Shown: piece after piece, positions 59,862 through 64,000 of the stretch | Layout of the letters: the number at the start of each line of letters is the position of its first letter | How positions within the stretch are numbered: position 1 is the stretch's first letter | Origin: RGIG6165 sp045538835 | GTDB taxonomy: Bacteria > Bacillota > Clostridia > Oscillospirales > Feifaniaceae | Assembly (NCBI GenBank): GCA_045538835.1 | Contig: JAZQEF010000011.1 | Location: 124,001 to 188,000, forward strand | Length of the DNA: 64,000 bases | Direction of reading: 5' to 3' | Position numbers and translations under genes: made by a program | Notes under the pieces: model-generated | Told to the model about the DNA's origin: nothing | What the model saw: the letters and a program-made list of their open reading frames with translations, nothing else | Databases searched by the model: none

Positions 59862-59890
59862 ATTATATCATTGTTTTTTTGTTTTTCCAA
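59862..59890 (-). promoter_or_regulatory. Promoter giving a leaderless mRNA for the VTT gene
   Basis: Minus strand: TTGGAA (59890-59885), 17-base spacer, TATAAT (59867-59862), then AGTAAT and ATG. Transcription would start at or next to the start codon. Confidence 0.6.
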
Positions 59891-59916
59891 TATTTCGATA
59901 ATTAACAAACATTTCA

Positions 59917-59945
59917 TTGAAAAAAGGGAATAATTGGATTATAAT
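59917..59945 (+). promoter_or_regulatory. Promoter for the Ca2+ ATPase gene
   Basis: TTGAAA (59917-59922), 17-base spacer, TATAAT (59940-59945). Confidence 0.65.
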
Positions 59946-59981
59946 AATCTGTAATTCAAAAATACTTAGGAGGTATCACTG

Positions 59982-62594
59982 TTGATTTTTCATGACAAAT
60001 CGACTAATGATGTTCTGACACAGCTCGGTACAGATGTAAAAACAGGTCTGTCATCTGCGCAGGTGTCGGAAAAGAAAGCACAGTTTGGCGAAAATAAACT
60101 TCGCGAAAAGAAGAAAAAGACAATGTTTCAGCGCTTCTTGGATCAGTTTAAAGATGCAATGATACTCATTCTTATTGCTGCGGCAGGAATTTCATTTGCA
60201 GTTGCCTGTGTTGAAGGCAATCCGAATGAATTTATTGAAGCGGGACTTATCCTTCTTATTGTCATCATAAATGCCGTAATGGGCGTTATGCAGGAGAGTA
60301 AGGCGGAAAAGGCGCTTGATGCGCTCAAGAGTCTGTCTGCACCCCATGCGCGTGTCATCCGTGACGGCGAGGAAAAAATAGTTGATGCTGTTGATCTTGT
60401 GCCGGGTGACATCATCCTGCTTGAAGCAGGTGACTTTATACCTGCCGATGCAAGACTTCTTCGCAGCGTCAGCCTAAAGAGTGAGGAATCTGCGCTCACA
60501 GGTGAATCTGTTCCCTCCGAAAAGGATGCAAATGCAGTAATTGCCGAAAACGCAGGTATAGGCGACCGTACAAATATGGTATTCTCGGGTTGTTCGGTAA
60601 CCTACGGTACTGCAACTGCAGTTGTTACAGCAACGGGTATGGACACTGAAATGGGTAAGATTGCAAATCTTCTTGACAATGAAGATGATGGTCAGACACC
60701 TCTTCAGGAAAAACTTACTCAGCTTGGTAAATACCTTGGTATCATTGCGCTTGCAGCGTGTGCGATAGTATTCATTGTAGGTATTGTAAATGACATTCCG
60801 CCGCTTGAAATATTTATGACGGCAGTATCACTTGCAGTTTCGGCAATCCCCGAAGGTCTGCCTGCTATAGTTACAATCATTCTCTCCATCGGCGTTCAGC
60901 GTATGGTTAAGAAAAATGCAATTATCCGCCGTCTGCCTGCGGTTGAAACGCTCGGTAGCGCATCGGTGATATGCTCGGATAAAACAGGTACGCTTACACA
61001 GAACCGTATGACACTCGTCAAGGCTTATCTTGATAATGGTGAAAGAGAAGATATTTCAACGGATAACAGTGACAGTATAAAGTCACTTCTCAGATATGCA
61101 ACACTCTGCTGTGACGGCTCTGTCGTATTCCACGGCAAGGAAGAGCAGCACATCGGTGATCCGACAGAAACAGCGATCGTGCTTGCCGCTCATAAGAACG
61201 GTATGCCTAAAGAGGAACTTAACAAGGCATATCCCAGACTTGCAGAGATTCCTTTTGACTCTGACCGTAAACTTATGTCTACCGTAAATAAGATAGACGG
61301 TAAGAATATTGTTATTGTCAAGGGTGCATTTGATGTTATGGCATCACGCTGCATCGCAGGTAACATCGATGCGGCGAAAAATGTAAATGATGAGATGAGT
61401 TCGTCAGCACTCCGTGTGCTTGCGGTTGCTTATAAAGAAATAGATGAAGTTCCTGCAGAGCCCACTCCCGAAGAACTTGAAAAAGACCTCATCTTTATGG
61501 GACTTGTAGGTATGATAGATCCGCCCCGTCCCGAAGCGAAGGATGCTGTTGCAGTATGCCGTAAGGCAGGCATCAAGCCTGTTATGATAACGGGTGACCA
61601 TGTTGTTACCGCTTCTGCCATCGCTAAAGAGATAGGCATTCTCGAAGAGGGAGACAAGGCTATCACGGGCGCTCAGCTCGACGCTATGACAGATTCGGAA
61701 CTTGATGCTCAGGTTGAGGATATCTCTGTTTATGCGAGAGTTTCACCTGAAAATAAAATCCGCATTGTCAAGGCTTGGCAGAGAAAAGAAAAGGTCGTAT
61801 CCATGACGGGTGACGGCGTAAATGACGCGCCTGCGCTCAAGGCTGCCGATATTGGCTGTGCTATGGGTATCACGGGAACTGACGTTGCCAAGGGCGCTGC
61901 TGATATGACGCTTACAGATGACAACTTTGCAACGATAGTTGACGCTGTCCGTGAGGGACGCGGCATCTATGCAAATATTAAGAAAGTTGTCGGCTTCTTA
62001 CTTGGAACCAATATCGGTGAAATTATCACCGTTTTCGTTGCGATGCTTCTGTGGCACAAATCTCCGCTCGTTTCAATGCAACTTCTCTGGATTAACCTTG
62101 TGACAGACAGTTTACCTGCCATTGCGCTTGGTATGGAAGACGTTGAAAACGATGTAATGGACAAAATGCCCAAGCCCAAGAACGAGGGTCTTTTTGCACA
62201 CGGTTACGGTATTCAGATCGTGCTACAGGGCGTTATGTTCGGTGTACTTTCACTCATTGCCTATGCAATAGGCTCAACCTTCTCGCATGAATGGGGTGGA
62301 CAGACACTCACATTTATGGTACTTGCACTTTCACAGATAGTTCAGGCGTATAATATGCGTTCTGAGCATTCACTCTTCAAGATAGGCGCATTTACAAACA
62401 AGAAACTCAACGGCGCGGCATTACTGTCGGTAGTGCTCGTTACGCTGCTTCTCTTTGTTCCGCCGCTTGCAAAGATATTTGAACTTACCATTCTTCCCTG
62501 GAAGTACTATCTTGCGGGACTGGGTCTCATTTTTGTACCTCTTGTTGTAATGGAAGTTGCAAAACTTTTCGGATTTATAAGAAAACGCCATTGA
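59982..62594 (+). CDS. P-type Ca2+-transporting ATPase (PII type)
   Basis: 870 residues. N-terminal cation-ATPase segment, then TGES (LTGESVPSEK, ~178), the M4 ion-site AVSAIPEGLPAIV (~286), phosphorylation motif CSDKTGTLTQN (~331), KGAFD, MITGDH (~531) and MTGDGVNDAPALKAADIG (~608), followed by six C-terminal helices. PEGL in M4 supports Ca2+ export of the SERCA/PMCA-like group. It starts with TTG at 59982, nine bases after AGGAGG. It stands alone, with its own promoter and terminator. Confidence 0.93.
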   Translation: MIFHDKSTNDVLTQLGTDVKTGLSSAQVSEKKAQFGENKLREKKKKTMFQRFLDQFKDAMILILIAAAGISFAVACVEGNPNEFIEAGLILLIVIINAVMGVMQESKAEKALDALKSLSAPHARVIRDGEEKIVDAVDLVPGDIILLEAGDFIPADARLLRSVSLKSEESALTGESVPSEKDANAVIAENAGIGDRTNMVFSGCSVTYGTATAVVTATGMDTEMGKIANLLDNEDDGQTPLQEKLTQLGKYLGIIALAACAIVFIVGIVNDIPPLEIFMTAVSLAVSAIPEGLPAIVTIILSIGVQRMVKKNAIIRRLPAVETLGSASVICSDKTGTLTQNRMTLVKAYLDNGEREDISTDNSDSIKSLLRYATLCCDGSVVFHGKEEQHIGDPTETAIVLAAHKNGMPKEELNKAYPRLAEIPFDSDRKLMSTVNKIDGKNIVIVKGAFDVMASRCIAGNIDAAKNVNDEMSSSALRVLAVAYKEIDEVPAEPTPEELEKDLIFMGLVGMIDPPRPEAKDAVAVCRKAGIKPVMITGDHVVTASAIAKEIGILEEGDKAITGAQLDAMTDSELDAQVEDISVYARVSPENKIRIVKAWQRKEKVVSMTGDGVNDAPALKAADIGCAMGITGTDVAKGAADMTLTDDNFATIVDAVREGRGIYANIKKVVGFLLGTNIGEIITVFVAMLLWHKSPLVSMQLLWINLVTDSLPAIALGMEDVENDVMDKMPKPKNEGLFAHGYGIQIVLQGVMFGVLSLIAYAIGSTFSHEWGGQTLTFMVLALSQIVQAYNMRSEHSLFKIGAFTNKKLNGAALLSVVLVTLLLFVPPLAKIFELTILPWKYYLAGLGLIFVPLVVMEVAKLFGFIRKRH

Positions 62595-62603
62595 TTTCAC
62601 GAC

Positions 62604-62634
62604 AAAAGAACCTGCAATCAACAGGTTCTTTTTA
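62604..62634 (+). terminator. Terminator of the Ca2+ ATPase gene
   Basis: AAAAGAACCTG (62604-62614) pairs with CAGGTTCTTTT (62622-62632), then T-run. Confidence 0.83.
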
Positions 62635-62642
62635 ATTTACCA

Positions 62643-62671
62643 TTGTTGTTTTGAGGAAATTGTGATATATT
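62643..62671 (+). promoter_or_regulatory. Promoter for the pyrophosphatase gene
   Basis: TTGTTG (62643-62648), 17-base spacer, TATATT (62666-62671), about 30 bases before the ATG. Confidence 0.5.
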
Positions 62672-62701
62672 GTTTTTAACATATTGAAAGAAGGTTGAAA
62701 T

Positions 62702-63238
62702 ATGTCAAACATATGGCATGATATTACTCCTAACCGAATAACTCCCGAAGATTTTATCTGCGTTGTGGAGATATCAAAGGGCAGTAAGAAAAAATACGAA
62801 CTTGACAAGGAAACAGGTTTTATAATCCTTGACAGGATATTATATACATCGACGCACTATCCTGCGAATTACGGTTTTATTCCCCGTACATACGGTGACG
62901 ACAATGACCCGCTTGACGTGCTTCTCATATGCTCTGAGGATCTTGAACCGCTCACACTTGCGCGTGCATATCCGATAGGCGTTATCTCGATGATAGATAA
63001 CGGCAGAAATGACGAAAAGATAGTTGCGATTCCCTTTAATGATCCCAATTACAATACTTACACAAACATTGAACAGTTACCTGCACATCTTTTTGATGAA
63101 ATGCGCCACTTCTTCGGAGTATATAAAAATCTCGAAAATAAGACGACGGCTGTCAAGGAAGTCGGCGGCAGAGAAGATGCGATACAGATAATCTCGCAGG
63201 CAATTGAGAATTACAAAAAAGAATTTCCGGACAGATAA
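62702..63238 (+). CDS. ppa: Inorganic pyrophosphatase, family I
   Basis: 178 residues, soluble hexamer-type family. Signature GDDNDPLDVL (D-x-D-P-x-D, ~72-79), preceded by YPANYGFIPRTY. Active-site EISKGSKKKYELDKETG at the N terminus and the late DNGRNDEKIVAIP. Hydrolyses PPi to drive biosynthesis. AAGAAGGTTGAAAT precedes the ATG. Followed after 13 bases by a 46-residue membrane peptide. Confidence 0.95.
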   Translation: MSNIWHDITPNRITPEDFICVVEISKGSKKKYELDKETGFIILDRILYTSTHYPANYGFIPRTYGDDNDPLDVLLICSEDLEPLTLARAYPIGVISMIDNGRNDEKIVAIPFNDPNYNTYTNIEQLPAHLFDEMRHFFGVYKNLENKTTAVKEVGGREDAIQIISQAIENYKKEFPDR

Positions 63239-63251
63239 TAAGGAGGATTTT

Positions 63252-63392
63252 ATGAAAGCTATAATATGGATAGGATGTCTTTCTTTGAACGGGTTGATTG
63301 TGACGGGATCTCAAATGGGGGGACTCGGTGCAGGAATAACAACATTTGTATGTACGAGTTTAGCATTTTATCTGTGTAAAAAAATTGGATGA
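63252..63392 (+). CDS. 46-residue membrane peptide, unknown function
   Basis: ATG with TAAGGAGGATTTT ahead of it, so clearly translated. The product is almost all hydrophobic: helix 1 at ~3-18 and helix 2 at ~24-42, ending CKKIG, with three Cys. Probably two short membrane segments or one long one. Lies 13 bases after ppa and ends before a terminator; co-transcribed. No family recognised. Confidence 0.6.
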   Translation: MKAIIWIGCLSLNGLIVTGSQMGGLGAGITTFVCTSLAFYLCKKIG

Positions 63393-63411
63393 ACGATAAA
63401 TAGATTAAAAT

Positions 63412-63438
63412 AAACCCCGCTTGAAGCGGGGTTTTATA
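63412..63438 (+). terminator. Terminator after the ppa transcript
   Basis: AAACCCCGC (63412-63420) pairs with GCGGGGTTT (63426-63434), loop TTGAA, T-run. Confidence 0.85.
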
Positions 63439-63458
63439 AATAATATTATATAAACATA

Positions 63459-63487
63459 TTGACTTTAGCGTGATAAAGTGGTAATAT
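63459..63487 (+). promoter_or_regulatory. Promoter for hisZ
   Basis: TTGACT (63459-63464), 17-base spacer, TAATAT (63482-63487), 35 bases ahead of the ATG. Confidence 0.6.
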
Positions 63488-63522
63488 GATGATACAAAAC
63501 GCGGAGAAATGGAGAATAGGTA

Positions 63523-64000
63523 ATGAACATTGCAGATAATGTTTTGAAAAATGATGAAAAAATAATATATCTTTTACGTTCGCTCTACAGCAAATATGGC
63601 TACTCGCATTTTAAAATGAGTCAGTTTGAGGAGTATGATCTCTATGTCAGAAACAAGGATTTTCTCATTTCCGACAGCGTTATAACTTTTACTGATACCA
63701 ACGGCAAACTGCTTGCACTCAAGCCGGACGTGACGTTTTCTATCATCAAGAACAACAAGTACACTCCCGGAAGTGTGCAGAGATACTGTTACAACGAAAA
63801 TGTATACCGTGTGTCAAAGGACACCCAATCTTTCAAAGAGATAATGCAGGCAGGGCTTGAGTGTATCGGAGATATAGACGATTACTCCATCTGCGAAGTG
63901 CTTATGCTTGCGGCAAAGAGCCTTAAGTGTATTTCCGAGGACTGTATTCTGACGGTATCATATCTTGATTTTATATATGAGATACTCGACGCCTTTTCTC
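63523..64000 (+). CDS. hisZ: ATP phosphoribosyltransferase regulatory subunit HisZ, 3' truncated by window edge
   Basis: 159 residues visible, frame still open at the window end. The start matches the class II synthetase-like HisZ fold: NDEKIIYLLRSLYSKYGYSHF, then FTDTNGKLLALKPDVTFSI (motif 2 neighbourhood) and GSVQRYCYNENVYRVSK followed by EIMQAGLECIGD. HisZ regulates the short-form HisG in histidine synthesis. TAGGTA/GGAGAATAGG precedes the ATG, and a promoter lies ahead. HisS (histidyl-tRNA synthetase) is the close alternative, but the early residues fit HisZ better. Confidence 0.8.
   Translation, partial: MNIADNVLKNDEKIIYLLRSLYSKYGYSHFKMSQFEEYDLYVRNKDFLISDSVITFTDTNGKLLALKPDVTFSIIKNNKYTPGSVQRYCYNENVYRVSKDTQSFKEIMQAGLECIGDIDDYSICEVLMLAAKSLKCISEDCILTVSYLDFIYEILDAFS

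Overview
The window looks like chromosome from an anaerobic, low-to-mid-GC Clostridia (Firmicutes), probably a gut Oscillospirales/Ruminococcaceae-type organism. The evidence is strong AGGAGG ribosome sites, TTG and GTG starts, the soj-spo0J-serS order seen near the origin in Clostridia, the holB-ricT pair, MsmX-type sugar importers without their own ATPase, and lipoproteins with a Leu/Phe-x-x-Cys lipobox. Genus cannot be named from sequence alone. Nearly everything reads as core or metabolic chromosome. No phage, IS, CRISPR array or rRNA was found. One tRNA (initiator fMet) is present.

Layout. 1-2.8 kb: end of parA, parB, serS. 2.9-8.8 kb: DUF5662 protein; a MarR regulator with a DegV/FakB lipid-binding protein behind two FabT-like operators; a minus-strand pair that looks like a reduced GspC/GspD (LysM plus secretin N-domains, with no pore); a FemX-like enzyme with an unusual alanine-racemase homologue. 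8.8-12.6 kb: holB, ricT and a lipoteichoic-acid-synthase-like sulfatase. 12.7-13.9 kb: a 39-residue Cys-rich peptide, tRNA-fMet, a duplicated tRNA tail plus terminator, and a YbaK deacylase. 14-18.1 kb: PHP hydrolase, AraC regulator, cytoplasmic GH30 and a drug/metabolite transporter. 18.2-23 kb: AraC regulator convergent with two TIM-barrel isomerase/Gfo-Idh-MocA oxidoreductase pairs. 23.2-28.5 kb: CapD-type nucleotide-sugar dehydratase, MATE exporter, PAP2 phosphatase, DUF1385. 28.5-32.6 kb: prmC, recA (with an SOS box), recX, an M20 dipeptidase and DUF1292. 32.7-35.2 kb: a GLUG-repeat surface protein.

35.4-41.9 kb: lipoprotein sugar-binding protein, two LplB/YtcP-type permeases that each carry a ~105-residue coiled-coil extension, a ROK kinase, a small lipoprotein and a GNAT. 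41.9-42.4 kb: a non-coding 273-bp element with terminal inverted repeats. 42.4-45.6 kb: Ldh-family oxidoreductase, two lipocalin-like lipoproteins and an unknown protein. 45.7-52.6 kb: a complete branched-chain amino-acid ABC importer (SBP-H-M-G-F) running into asnS and trmO. 52.6-59.9 kb: zinc-ribbon membrane protein; a mannose-6-phosphate-isomerase-like fusion with a fucose/arabinose-isomerase homologue; GDPD and manA; a VTT membrane protein. 60-64 kb: Ca2+ P-type ATPase, inorganic pyrophosphatase, a 46-residue membrane peptide and the start of hisZ.

The best candidates for something undescribed are the LysM-secretin-N/GspC-like pair (4.9-6.5 kb), the coiled-coil permease pair (37.4-39.8 kb), the FabT-like operators ahead of MarR-FakB, the divergent racemase beside FemX, the degenerate-kinase/ManA fusion, the 39-residue Cys-rich peptide and the 273-bp inverted-repeat element. 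All family names come from reading motifs; no database search was run.
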